From Solicoccozyma terricola (lineage: Eukaryota > Basidiomycota > Tremellomycetes > Filobasidiales > Piskurozymaceae): 33,890 nucleotides of DNA. Below are positions 9,918 to 21,199 of this stretch, piece after piece. The position numbers and the translations under genes were made by a program. The notes below the pieces were generated by a model, which worked only from the letters and a program-made list of their open reading frames with translations, was not told the DNA's origin and did no database searches. How positions within the stretch are numbered: position 1 is the first letter of the stretch; every line of letters starts with the position of its first letter. The DNA is taken from positions 97,330 to 131,219 of the forward strand of contig BCLD01000018.1 of the NCBI GenBank assembly GCA_001600875.1. Direction: 5' to 3'.

Positions 9918-10811
9918 ATGTCTTCAACCGGTTCTGCGGATGACGGTCGGGTGACCCGCTTCTACCGCAACACTGCTCTCACAACCTGGGGATCAGAGGG
10001 TATACTGATCAACCACCCTACAAAACATCTCCGTCTTTTATTCATTCCAACAGCGTTTCTGGCGAGTTGCGGCGACAACTCTTGGTCATATGTCTACAAG
10101 GTCCTTGACATGGCGACCGTCTCTGCCTCGAGCGGCACGGTCTACGGCTCGGACGGGACAGCGTATCCGAGGTTTTCGACCGGGGAACCTCAGCCTGGCG
10201 TTTACGTATTCAAGATGCCAGACGACACCGATGTCAGCATCTCGAGAGGACCTGCCAATAAACGAGGAAGACACCACGGTGCTCCTAATCTCGACGTGTC
10301 GGAAAGCACAGTCAGTCGATCATCAAGGAGCAGTGACGATCAAACCAACATGACGATCGATTTGATAAGTCGAGAAAATTCCAGATGTCTTATCAGCGGC
10401 GCCTGGCGAACAAATTGCGTGGCCGCTCACATCGTACCGTTCAGTAGAAAGGACGTTTACGACGAGATCTACGGCACGAACCGACCTGAGATGTTATTCG
10501 ATGTATCTGCCGGTCTTCTACTCAGATACGAGCTTCATCGATCATTCGACCGCTTCGAATGGTCTCTCTACTACGGTACCGATGGAATCCTTTACCCCCA
10601 CTTCTTCGTCGCTGCAGACTTGGCGGACAGGGCGTATCATGGAAATCCAATCATCCCCTCCGCCAGGTTCACACTCGCGGATCCGTCGTCCACCGTCGAC
10701 TATCCCGATCCCAAACTCCTACATTGGCACTACACGCAATGCGTCCAGGCAAGGTTACGCGGATACGCTTACGACATGGGCATCAACGCAGAAGGTGGCG
10801 CCAACGTCTAG
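9918..10811 (+). CDS. HNH_2-type nuclease-domain protein
   Basis: An uninterrupted 297-aa frame, the only intronless gene in the window. The first in-frame ATG is at 9918; the 30 bases before it are open but lack ATG. The C-terminal half matches the fungal HNH_2 pattern: a Cys-containing strand (SRENSRCLISG), the AAHIVPFSRKD segment with the expected first His, then FDVSAGLLLRYELHRSFDRF, the usual GLLLR..LHR.FD signature. In most members I know, an Asn precedes GLLL; here the residue is Ala, so catalysis may be altered. The N-terminal half (TVYGSDGTAYPRF, GVYVFKMPD) looks like the companion domain common in these proteins. HNH_2 proteins are expanded in mushrooms and tremellomycetes; their biological role is mostly unknown. 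No signal peptide or membrane segment. Lack of introns may mean a retroposed or recent copy. Confidence 0.8.
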   Translation: MSSTGSADDGRVTRFYRNTALTTWGSEGILINHPTKHLRLLFIPTAFLASCGDNSWSYVYKVLDMATVSASSGTVYGSDGTAYPRFSTGEPQPGVYVFKMPDDTDVSISRGPANKRGRHHGAPNLDVSESTVSRSSRSSDDQTNMTIDLISRENSRCLISGAWRTNCVAAHIVPFSRKDVYDEIYGTNRPEMLFDVSAGLLLRYELHRSFDRFEWSLYYGTDGILYPHFFVAADLADRAYHGNPIIPSARFTLADPSSTVDYPDPKLLHWHYTQCVQARLRGYAYDMGINAEGGANV

Positions 10812-11392
10812 TGAACGGGGAGGTCTCAAAATATCCCCGGTATAAATTGGCTTTCAATGCTCACTCCCTTTTTTTTGACAGACGTAGGTATCACATCAGC
10901 CTTTTGAAAGGGAATGGCTAAACGCACCTCCCCGCCTCCCCCACCCCCCTTCCTTGCTCTCCAGCGCATCCGTCCTTCTACTGCAAACGGCCCTCTCCTC
11001 CCTCTCTCCGCCATCCTCGTCCTTCTCTACTAGATACGCTCCAACCCCTTATCATGACATTTGATGAGCACACACGACTGTGGATTCTACCACCCCTATA
11101 ATTATTTTTGTTCGCCTGTCCTTTTTCTTTACGACGTTGTATGCGAGCCACTTAACATATTTGATATGACTGCGACGTCCCTACGATTCATTTCAGGGTT
11201 CCACGTGACACTCCTGGATAAATCCTGGTTGAAGTCGGGCTAGTGGCCCCGCTGTTTATCCGAGCGCACTCCACCTAGGACTACCATTTATTCCGGATAC
11301 TTGGGACTATATAGAGCCAGCATGGTTTCAAGGTAGGTAATGGTCCATCGCATCGCATCGTATCGCACCTATACATCCTCACACATCTCATC
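10812..11392. promoter_or_regulatory. Beta-mannosidase upstream region
   Basis: 581 bp between two plus-strand genes. The 5' part holds the HNH gene 3' UTR and a C-rich tract at 10925-10950. A CACGTG palindrome is at 11212-11217. A TATA-like ACTATATAGAG lies around 11307-11317, about 80 bp before the mannosidase ATG. A short repeat of CATCG/TATCG units follows at 11346-11366. No gene seen. Confidence 0.45.
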
Positions 11393-14300
11393 ATGACTCC
11401 TGTCGCTGTTCCAGACACACCCCATCTCGATCTACCCTCCATGCATGAGCTTAAATCGAGCTCGAGCAAGTCCTCCTCGACTACCATCCCACCGACCACC
11501 TCCTCTATTCGCGCACTCGACACAAATTGGTCATTCCATCAACTCCCATCCTCATTCTCTGACTCGGCTGCCGCTCAGGCGGCTGTCAAGGAAGGGGAAT
11601 GGTTGGATATTGAGAGGATACCGACGAGTGTTCATGTAGAGTTGTTGAAGAGGGAGAAGATTGTTGATCCGTACAAAGGGTTGGGGGAATGGGATGTTCA
11701 GGTGGGTGTTCTGAGCGGAGTAAATAATGTTCTCTGCTTGCGAGTGTAGCGAGAAATATTCTCTCTTCCTCTTCGCGGAGCGAATACAATCATCCTTCCG
11801 TGGGTGTAGCGAGCGAAAATCGGTGTCTTTGCGAACGTACCGAACAACACTCTCTGTGTCTGCTTCATTTATACGACTTGATCCAGCGCATGGTACTGAA
11901 ATGCTTTCTTTCCTGGTGCATACTCTTAGTGGATCGGTGAAGCAGATTGGCAATTCAAAACCACATTCAACGTCACTCCTGAAGAACTCGAAAATGAACA
12001 TGTAGATCTCGTATTAGATGGTCTCGATACATTTTGTGATGTTGAATTGGTGCGTCTTGTTCCGTTACTACTTTTCCCCCTCCTCCCCACATACGAAACT
12101 TAGCCAACCGATGACTGGTATCGATTCACAGGATGGAAAGTCAATCCTGAAGACGGATAACATGTTCCTCTCCCATAGAGTCCCTATCAAATCCCTTCTA
12201 ACCTCCTCCACCACCACCACCACCACCACCACCACCTCATCCACACACACCCTCGTCCTCACATTCACATCTGCCTGGCTCCAAGCGAAGAAAATCGAAC
12301 TCGAGCAACTCGCATTAGCGAAAGCAGCTAAAGAAGCCGGGAAACCAATGGAAGGACGGGGTGATGGATCGAGTTTGAAGTTTTGGAATGGGAATTCATC
12401 AAGGTTGTATGTCAGGAAGGCGCAGTATGGTTTCGGATGGGATTGGGTGAGTTGGGTCCGGCAGAAGAGCGTGTCCTAAGAGGGATAAGGAACTGATGGT
12501 GGTGGTATTTCGTGGGCTTGTAGGGACCAGTTTTGGTCACCGTTGGACCATGGCGTAAGTGTTGATTCAAAATCATCTTGTGGAAAATCGTCATCTCTCT
12601 GTTCGGCTGACACGTTTCGAGATTCACCCTTTTCCACAGGTCCAATCTCCATCCACTCATACACATCCCACGTAACGACCAACAGAATCACAATCGATCT
12701 TCCAGCTCCATACACGACTTCGAAGTTGAGTTCTACGTTCACCGTATCGTCTCCCGTCCCTGGTACAACAGCGTCTGTCACTCTACTTTCTCCGGATGGC
12801 ACCGTCGTCAGGTCGGAACGAGATGTGGTCGTGGAGAGTGGAGAAGGGACGGTGAGCTGGGAGTTTGAAGAGGGTGAGGTTGAACTTTGGTGGCCGAGTG
12901 GACATGGGAAACAGCCTTTGTACACTGTCAAGGTTGAATTGCATGGTTCAGTGAGTGTTGGAAGACGACATCATGTACAGCGTGGGAACTTACATCCGCG
13001 TCTCTAGAACAAAACGACCCTCGCTGTCAAGACGGACCGTATCGGTTTCCGAACCGCCAAGGTCGTCCAAGAGCCACTCCAAGACCAACCAGGCACTTCC
13101 TTCCTCTTCGAGATCAACGGAAAGCGTGTGTTCTGTGGTGGTTCCAATTGGATCCCAGCAGACTCGTTCTTGACAGAGGTCTCGGATGATAGGTATAGAG
13201 CGTGGTTGCAGTTGATGGTTGATGGGAATCAGAACATGGTTCGAGTTTGGGCGGGAGGTGAGTGTGATACGTAGGCGGATATAGGTAGTGCAGCATGGAA
13301 GAATCCTCGTACGGCTCGCTGACGTCTCGCTCGCGCAGGTATCTACGAAGCCGATGTCTTCTACGACATCTGCGACGAGCTCGGTCTCCTCGTCTGGCAA
13401 GATTTCATGTTTGGATGCGGTCAATACCCCGCCCACGCCTCCATCGTGGAGAGCATCAAAGTTGAAGCCGAACAAGCCGTTCAACGTCTCCGCAATCACC
13501 CTTCGATCGTCATCTTTGCTGGTAACAACGAAGACTACCAGATCGCCGAATCGGAGAAACTCCAACTCGACTACCTGGATACGACATCCGATTACCGCGA
13601 GACCACATTCCCAGCTCGACACTTGTACGAACGCGTTCTCCCGGAGATTGTTCACGCACAATCCGATATTTTCTACCACCCTGGAAGTCCATTTGGAGGT
13701 GTAGACAGTCGGGATCCTACAGTCGGCGACATCCATCAATGGAACGTCTGGCACGGTACTCAAGAACCCTGGGCGAACTGGGATAAACTTGGTGGTCGTT
13801 TCATCTCCGAGTTCGGAATGGAAGGATACCCTGACATCCGTACGGTGGATTACTTCTTGGACGGTGATACCTCTCAAAGATTCCCACAATCTCGAGTGGT
13901 TTGCTCGCACAACAAGGCGGATGGCTTTGAACGTCGTCTCGAGCTCTACCTCATGGAGAACTTTAGACACGCGTTCGATATGGAGAGCTATGTGTATTAC
14001 ACCCAGGCGATGCAGGCAGAGACCCTGGCTGCTGCGTATCGACTATGGCGACGTGACTGGCGAGGGAAGGGCAAGGAGTATACGGCGGGTGCTCTCGTGT
14101 GGCAGGTGAGTAAGCAAGGAGATCTGACCTTACCAGGCCGCATCCAAGTTGACCTATTTTTCTCCTCGTTACCAGATCAACGACTGCTGGCCAACGACCT
14201 CTTGGGCCATCGTTGATTACTTCCTCCGACCCAAGCCCGCATACTACGCCATCGCACGTGAGCTTCGACCATTCACTGTTGGTATGGCCCGCAAGGACGT

Positions 14301-15011
14301 GAAAACTCTCTCCAACCCACTTTCCGGCGCGCATTTCACGATCGAACAACGTCTCGAGATCTGGGGTAACAACTCTGCTTTCGAGGAAAAGAACGCGACG
14401 CTCGAAGTCGTTGCGTTTGATCTGCATGGTGGAGAGGTCTCGAGGACCGAGGAGAAGGTCGTGTTGGCGCCGAATTCGTCCACCGAGTTTTGGAAGGGAT
14501 TGGTACCTGGCCAACCGATCAGGACATCGGATGCTCAGGTTCCATTGACGATTGTTGTTGGAGCGAGACTGATTGATGTGGATGGAACGGTGTTGGCTCG
14601 ATATGGTAAGTCGCGCCTGCGCCTAGATAACCTTTTCGATGGAAAAAGTACTTGACCATACCACACCCCAATCTCCATAGCTAATTGGCCTGAGCCATGG
14701 AAGTACATCACCTTCCCTGATCCAGAACTCTCCATCTCCGTCTCCGGTGAGACAGTCACCTTGACATGTTCCAAGCCGATCAAGGGGTTGGTTCTCGATG
14801 TGGATGGCGAGAGTGTGAAATGGAGCGACCAGGCTGTCGACTTGATGCCTGGAGACCCGCAAGTCATCACTGCCAAGGGGTTAGACGGCAGGAAGATCAA
14901 AGCGAGGGTGAGTTGGATGAGGCTGGGGTGGGCCGGCAGACCGTGTGTGGAAGGATGGAAGCTGACGATTGGTACGGACTGTGACAGTACATTGGGGACG
15001 GTACTGCGTGA
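11393..15011 (+). CDS. Beta-mannosidase, glycoside hydrolase family 2 (intracellular type)
   Basis: Ten exons give 927 aa: 11393-11701, 11930-12049, 12132-12446, 12524-12554, 12640-12950, 13008-13257, 13339-14105, 14176-14605, 14681-14907 and 14988-15011. GH2 landmarks in order: WIGEADWQFKTTF; RKAQYGFGWDWGPVLVTVGPWRP (split by an intron, written here only as a guide); GGSNWIPADSF; VRVWAGGIYE; and VWQDFMFGCGQYP. The acid/base is in AGNNED (Glu about 510) and the nucleophile in ISEFGMEG (Glu about 603). The enzyme removes terminal beta-1,4-mannosyl residues from mannan or N-glycan fragments. No signal peptide precedes the Ser/Thr-rich start, so it is probably cytosolic like clade B fungal enzymes. 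A run of Thr (about 168-178) encoded by an ACC/CCA microsatellite at 12208-12237 is an oddity. Intron 1 carries a hairpin-rich repeat listed separately. The last exon encodes just YIGDGTA. AATAAA at 15184-15189 could be its polyadenylation signal. Confidence 0.95.
11702..11929 (+). repeat. Hairpin-rich repeat in beta-mannosidase intron 1
   Basis: The 228-bp first intron contains several alternating GCGAG/AGCGAA and CTCTTCGC-type segments (for example CTCTTCGCGGAGCGAATAC at about 11770-11788 and GTAGCGAGCGAAAATC at about 11806-11821). These can pair with one another. The same vocabulary fills the first intron of eIF3f at 31280-31465. Other introns here are mostly 50-120 bp and lack it. This may be an introner-like or other intron-borne repeat. 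Confidence 0.5.
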
Positions 15012-15339
15012 TGTGGGAATACATGTAGGGACTCGGGGACGGGTGTGTTGTTTGTTTAGATGTATATGTATGCTCTGCTTGCCGACCTGTGCTGGAGGTG
15101 TGCTGGAGGTGTGCTGGAGGTGTGACTAGCTGTGCCCCCCACCCACCACCACCCCCCTCGCCACCCTCGCCACCCCATCGCCAAATAAAATCGCAGCCCT
15201 TCCTATTCCTGGAGCGCGCCGCCGTCTAGCCCGTTCCCGCTCCGCCGCGTGTTTTCCCCAACCCACCAGAATTCAGTAGGTGCTGCTGTTCAATCCCGTC
15301 CCATCACCATCACCATCCACCCCTCCCTCCTCCACAACC
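15012..15339. promoter_or_regulatory. PDB1 upstream region with TCGCCACC repeats
   Basis: 328 bp. A tandem GTGCTGGAG repeat at about 15089-15122 is probably in the mannosidase 3' UTR. TCGCCACC occurs at 15158-15165 and 15167-15174, with a third partial copy at 15178-15183, about 160-180 bp before the PDB1 ATG. AATAAA follows at 15184-15189. CAC/ACC units lie at 15301-15320 in the presumed leader. Confidence 0.5.
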
Positions 15340-17307
15340 ATGGCATCCCGCACCTCTATCACCAGATTGGCATCCGCCGCATCCCGTCTTCGAGCTCCTC
15401 TCACTCCTTCCATCGCATCATCGAGCCAAAATCTCTCCACTGCAGCTCAAGTCGGTCGCAATGCGTTGAGAACGACACCGATCGCTAGGGTAGCAAGGAC
15501 TGCAGGCTTGTTGGAACAGAGGCGATTGGCTAGTGGTGAAGCTGGACAAGCTACTACGATGGTGTGTGGCAGTGTTTTTTTCTTTTCTTTTCTTTTGGGT
15601 GGATCGGTGCTACGAAGTACGCCCGACAGCTGATCGCGCGCCATTTATCCCATTTCGATGATCGTGGACACAGACCGTTCGTGATGCTCTCAACTCGGCC
15701 ATGGAAGAGGAGATGAGGAGGGATGAGACTGTTTTCATCATGGGAGAGGAAGTCGCGAGGTACAACGGTGCTTACAAGGTGATTTATTTTTGGATAATAT
15801 CGATGGTGGGGGAAGGTTCATGTTGATTAACATTCTTTTTTTCTTCTTCTTTTAAAACACGCAAAGATCACTAAAGGTCTGATGGACAAATTCGGAGAGG
15901 ATCGAGTTGTTGATGTGCGTTGAAACAGGTGTTGTGGAGCGTCCCACCTAGGATGTGGACGTTTTACTGATTCGTTCCCACTCACTTGATCATCACCACA
16001 GACCCCGATTACTGAGATGGGTTTCGCCGGTTTGGCTGTTGGTGCCGCTTTATCCGGCTTGAGGCCCGTTTGCGAGTTCAGTGAGTGGACGAAGGGGCAT
16101 TCCAACCCATGCACCCACTCCAGAGCGAAGCCATACAAGGATACTAATACATCACCCCCCCCCCCCCCCCTCTTCCCCCCACCCTTTCAGTGACATGGAA
16201 CTTTGCCATGCAAGCTATAGATCAAATCGTCAACTCTGGTGGTAAAACATACTACATGTCAGGTGGAAATGTTCCATGTCCTGTAGTATTCCGTGGTCCA
16301 AACGGTGCTGCTTCTGGTGTCGGTGCTCAACATTCTCAGGATTACGCTGCTTGGTATGGAAGTGTTCCAGGATTGAAAGTTGTTAGTCCATGGAGTGCGG
16401 CGGATTGCAGGGGTTTGTTGAAGGTGAGTGTGATGAGGGAGAGGGAGGGGGGGCAACCCTCCCCGTGGCACGTCGCATGGAATAAAAGTACTCACTCGTC
16501 AATCATATTACCTCCACATCCCCTAGTCCGCTATTCGTGACCCCAACGTCGTTTGTTTCCTCGAGAACGAGCTGTTGTACGGTGTTTCTTTCCCAATGAC
16601 CGCCGAAGAAATGTCCGAGGATTTCCTTCTCCCGATTGGAAAGGCCAAGGTTGAGAAGGAGGGTACGGATGTCACCGTCGTCGCTCATTCCAAGATGGTT
16701 ACTCATTCGTTGGAGGCTGCCGAGTTGTTGGAGAAGGAACATGGTATCAAGGTCGAGGTTATCAACTTGAGGTGAGTTGGGGGTTGGTTGTGGAAGGCTT
16801 GACGAAATTGAGATTGCTGATTCGGTCGAAACGTTTCCACCACCATCCAGGTCCATTCGACCACTCGACATTGAGACCATCATCAAGTCAGTGAAAAAGA
16901 CCAACCATCTCGTCACCGTTGAAGGTGGTTTCCCAGCCTTTGGTGTCGGTTCCGAGATCATCGCTCAGATCTGTGAATCTCCCGCCTTCGACTTCCTCGA
17001 TGCTCCACCTGAGAGGATCACTGGTGCTGATGTTCCTACACCTGTGAGTGGTGATATGATGACGGTCGTGGTTGGATTTGGCGGCCCCGTTTGGTGCTGA
17101 TTCTCGTTTTCATGATGGTTCATGGGTGTTTGTGTAGTACGCCGAGTCCCTAGAGGCTATGGCTTTCCCCGACACTCCTCTTATCGCCAAGGTCCTCAAG
17201 CGTCACCTTTGTGAGTGGAAGCAGTGGAATGAACCGAGGCCTTTTCTTTCCTTTCCTTTTTTTCGCTGACCACGCATTCCATCCCATTTCTTACAGACCG
17301 TAACTGA
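15340..17307 (+). CDS. PDB1: Pyruvate dehydrogenase E1 component, beta subunit (mitochondrial)
   Basis: Nine exons give 402 aa: 15340-15561, 15674-15778, 15867-15914, 16002-16080, 16191-16423, 16527-16771, 16851-17043, 17138-17210 and 17297-17307. The first about 70 residues are rich in Arg, Ser and Ala with almost no acids, a typical matrix-targeting presequence. The mature part starts near [14 protein letters not shown] and carries the E1 beta hallmarks: [91 protein letters not shown], and, in the C-terminal transketolase domain, INLRSIRPLD and [14 protein letters not shown]. With E1 alpha it forms the thiamine-diphosphate heterotetramer that decarboxylates pyruvate in the PDH complex. Length and exon-to-exon continuity are normal. 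The last exon encodes only YRN plus stop, the usual end of this protein. Intron 4 contains a run of 16 C (16155-16170). Confidence 0.97.
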
Positions 17308-17688
17308 GTGAATTGATGATGATTTGAACCCGAGCGCTCCGCATCTCTGAATGAATCCATATCATGATGTAACTAGACACTGCTTGGAACGATTCATTGC
17401 AGCCGTATACTTTCAGTTTCACACGGTGGTCACCCCTTTTCAGCGTCAGGGCCAGGCAGGGCAAGCGATGGCGACGGGGCTCACAGAGGTGACGAGCAAC
17501 GATAGAGAGTCATAGCCAAACACAGCCCGTTCACCATTCACTCGGAACTAGCATCGGGAGCATCCAACTCCTCAACTCATATACAAAACACCCGGACACT
17601 TCGACCATCTGATCGTGCCCAGAATCGCGAACACATTCCAACGACCCACGTCGCAACCCTTACCCATCCCATCACACTCCTATCAATC
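17308..17688. other. Intergenic region, PDB1 3' end / phosphoesterase-RRM promoter
   Basis: 381 bp between two plus-strand genes. A C/A-rich leader (17570-17685) precedes the next ATG. I found no TATA box, E-box or strong repeat. No gene seen. Confidence 0.4.
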
Positions 17689-20600
17689 ATGTCTACCGCC
17701 GAATCTTCCGCTCCTCATGGCAGCTCTACACTCATAGAGCTTGGACCAGGTAAAGCAGGAAGAGTCTTATGCGTAGCGGACATTCGTGGTGATTTCAAAA
17801 AATTGAACGAAATGATCAGAGAGACCAAAGCGGTCGCGGTGATTCATACGGGAGATTTTGGGTTTTTGGATGGGAATAGTCCTAGTAGGATGAGTCCGAG
17901 GTTAGTGGATGCGGAAGGGACTCCCACTTAGCTGAGATGAAGAGGGACGAAGGACGAGGTTGGATCCGACAGGACGATGTGCTTCCCAACAGCCTCGAGA
18001 CAAAGGAGAAGGCTGCGTACCCGTCGTCTGACGACGAGCTAGCTTGCTCGCAAGGTGGTGGATGTACGAGCATCTCCACATCGTCTCTCGCTTGGAATGT
18101 TACCTCGTCGCGGCTGGAAAAAAACCCACACTCCCTCCACACACCAGTGACTGACACGATATACCTCGATCGATACACCATCACAGAGTCCTCCGCCACA
18201 CCCTCCAATACACTCCTCTCATTTCCGACGAAGCTCGTCCTTCCTTCCTCACTCACGCTCACGGACCACAATTATTCTCCCTTCTTAATCCACACCCTTC
18301 CTCCCCGTCCTCTTTTGTCCTCTCCCAACTCGGCGCATTACTTTCAGGCGATATCGCTCTTCCCGTTCCAGTGTACGCGGTATACGGTCCTACTGAAGAC
18401 GTTAGGGTGTTGGAAAAGTTTAGGACTGGGGAGTATGAAGTTAAAAATCTGATGGTTATCGATGAGGCGATCACTAGGCTGTTGGATGTTGGCGGAGTGA
18501 AATTCAGGTTGATGGGTCTCGGTGGAAGTTTACAAATGTCCAAGATTTGTGAGTAATCGGGAGGGGGTGTCTCTATATATGTGTGTGTGGAAAAAGGGAT
18601 TATCGCTGAGAGACAATTCCACAATGTCTTCGCTCGTGCAGTCGATAACGGAGAGGGCGTCGGTACAATCGCGGGCGGTAGTGGCATGGTTTGGGCAACT
18701 GCATTACAAATCGGTGAACTAGTAGATTCAGCGCAAAAGGTTCGGGTTTTCGCTTTCATATTTTCTTTGAAACCACCAGGAAAGGATCTGAATGATTCAT
18801 CCTCCTCGCAACAGGTACATGATCCTACGGAAATTAGAATACTCGTTACACACAGCTCAGTCGGCAGGGAAGGATTGCTCGCTCAATTAGCGATGATGCT
18901 GAAAGCCGACTTCACGATTAGTGGTAGCTTGCATTGTGAGTCGGATACTTGTTCGGGGGTTCGTTATCCGACATTCTACTAACTCGAACTTGTACTCACC
19001 CTTTCAGTCCGATTCATCGCTTCCTTCAACGAGTTCAACGTCCAAGCTAGTCCAGAAATGTTCAGGGAAAAAATGCAGAAGAGCAAAGATGCATTTGCGG
19101 AGATTTATGATTCAGCTAAACCACAATTGGAGTCTGCTATTTCGTGAGTAATCTGATTCGTCTGGGAATCTCATTCAACTTATCATCGTTTTTCCTTCCA
19201 GTCCTGATCAACGAGAGTATCTATCCAAGGCGCTGGCTGTCTCGAGAAAGGTTCCAACGTTCAACGCTCAAAACTCGGACGACGAAGATCTCATGTGGAA
19301 GAATACCTGGAACTGGAACTTGGCGTGAGCTTAACACATCGTCCATGATTCGCTAGAAGAGGCTAACTGACGCTGGCTGTACAGCGAGGCTGGGTTTGGA
19401 GATTTGATTTTGATCGTTCTCGACGGGAGGGTGTCTGCGGAAACTCATAGCACTGGTGAGTTTAGTCTATGAATTTTGACATCCGAGACAAGTTACTGAA
19501 CCGACGTTTTGTTCTTCAGGCTTCAATTTCGCGTATCGTCGTGCTTCGGAACGCAAGATGGTCACTCCGAGCGTCGCGGCAGCTGCCATACCTGCACAAG
19601 CCCCCATCGCGGCTGCGCAAACTTACCCCGGACCTCAACCACACGCGCCTCTAACAGGTCAACCGGCAATGAGGCATCCGTCGCAACAGCAGCGTCCTAT
19701 TCCTCAAGGTCCAGCGGCTTACGGTCGAGCACCTTACAACCCTGCATTGCAATCGCGAGCGCCATCATCCGCTGCTCCTCAGGCTAGGCCGCTTCAAACT
19801 ATGGCGCAACAGCATGTCCAGCCGCCAAAGCCAACGACGCCGGCATCGCTGCAATCCAACGACACGAAGCCAGCCAACGGCTTTGCAACAAACGGTCATG
19901 CGAAGGTCGAAGGTAAATCATTGAAAGACCGCATCTCAGCTCCAGGTGCGAAGACGGATCCCCTGCCAGCCAGGCCGGCGGACACAACTCAGACCCCGCC
20001 AGGTCGCAAGCAGAAGATTAGCAAGGCTGCGACTCCTGTCTCCAACGGCGACGACACTCCCACTCCGGCCACGAGCGATCTTCAGCCGTCAACCACGGTA
20101 GAGAAGAGCAAGGTCAGCGACGACGTACCACAGAAGGATGTCGCCAAACCTGCCAAGGAGACTCGAGAACGTAAAGACCGCGAGCCACGAGACCTCAAGC
20201 CTCGTAGTCGGGGAGTCAAGGGCAAAGATGACAAGTCTCAGGCGACCAGCGACGTTAATGGTGGGCCTTCGGAAGATGCAACTCTACCTGGCAAACCCTC
20301 CGCCGCAGCGACCGACGAAATCGAGTCCAGCGAGAAACCGACTCCAAGCTCCACTCCGAGGCCCCCAACCTTTACGCTCTTTATTAAGGGATTGCCTAAG
20401 ACGTGTTCGGAAGATGAAGTAAAACCGTTATGGGATGGAGAGCTGCGCAGCAAGGTGTGTGGAGCGTAGGCGTATTTCACTTGTCTCGAAACTGACTCGT
20501 ATGTTGCTTCTTTCCAGATTTTGAAGGTCAAGGTTCCCACCGTGCGCGACGAGACGGGTTGGAAGACCAGGGGTATCGCATACGTTGAATTCGAAACCGA

Positions 20601-20903
20601 GCAGGATATGCAAGCGGCGCTCGCCAAGCATGGAGATGTGGGTCCAATTCCTTGTCCGGCCTCGTCGTCAAATGTGGCGCTGATAATTCGCCTCTTCTCT
20701 TACAGACAATCAATGGCGCACCCGTGCAGGTCATGGTGTCGAACCCCCCGAGATCAGAAGGGCAGCGTGGTCGTGGGGGACGAGGTGGACGGGGCGGTCT
20801 TAGCTTCCGTGGCGGACGTGGAGCCCGTCCATTCAACGGAGGTGACAGGGAGCCCAAGGACGTCGGTCAGACCACTGGTGGAGGAGGATCCAACGAGAAT
20901 TGA
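17689..20903 (+). CDS. Degenerate metallophosphoesterase (DUF2433-like) with C-terminal RRM and RGG tail
   Basis: Ten exons give 791 aa: 17689-17900, 18187-18548, 18642-18739, 18815-18935, 19008-19143, 19202-19324, 19385-19455, 19520-20454, 20518-20637 and 20706-20903. Residues 24-60 (RVLCVADIRGD...HTGDFGFL) have the layout of a calcineurin-like phosphoesterase, but the first His is Arg (DIR) and GDFGF replaces GDxxD. Later pieces FLTHAHGP, VYAVYGPTED, LVTHSSVG and SGSLHFRF continue this fold; I associate it with the fungal family DUF2433. A long Pro/Gln/Ala then charged linker follows. An RRM starts near 658 (LFIKGLPK as RNP2, RGIAYVEFE as RNP1), and the end is a GRGGRGGRGG-type arginine-glycine tail. 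The combination suggests an RNA-binding protein with a phosphoesterase-derived domain that is probably inactive or altered. Intron 1 (286 bp) is the longest; its acceptor at 18185-18186 was chosen because only that frame restores VLRHTLQY...THAHGP. Confidence 0.85.
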
Positions 20904-21199
20904 TCTGCGCATGATGAGACGAACGCTCCGGCTTCTCTGACGACTGTATGACTGGTATTACATCACGAGCTGTTCGCGGTCCCCCTTGTCCCTCTACCCT
21001 CTCTTTTCTGCTCTGACGCTGGTCTATGGTAGCGCTGTAGATCTCTATCAGGCCTTCGCGTGTAGGAGCATATGAATCAATCTAATATTTGCATGTCAAG
21101 ACTGCGTACAACGTGGATAGCGGCGAAACGGATTGGTGGTGGGGAGATTTATGACTGGGGCGCATTCTTGAGGGAGGACATCCTGGTGTATGAACAGGT
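20904..21199. terminator. Convergent 3' region
   Basis: 296 bp between the stop codons of the plus-strand phosphoesterase-RRM gene and the minus-strand kinase. Both transcripts must end here or overlap. Plus-strand AT-rich stretch AATCTAATATTTGCATG at about 21077-21093 is a possible cleavage region. No canonical AATAAA was seen. Confidence 0.4.

Noticed and set aside
9918..10811. HNH gene as part of a defence or homing system
   Set aside because: Neighbours are ordinary metabolic and membrane genes; no intein, intron homing site or partner gene is present.
12990..13970. 326-aa minus-strand open frame across the mannosidase exons
   Set aside because: Antisense shadow of well-identified GH2 exons; codon pattern follows the plus-strand gene and no family is recognisable.
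17310..17335. Second T-arm-like GGTTCAAATC on the minus strand
   Set aside because: The conserved CC after the loop and the acceptor stem are missing.
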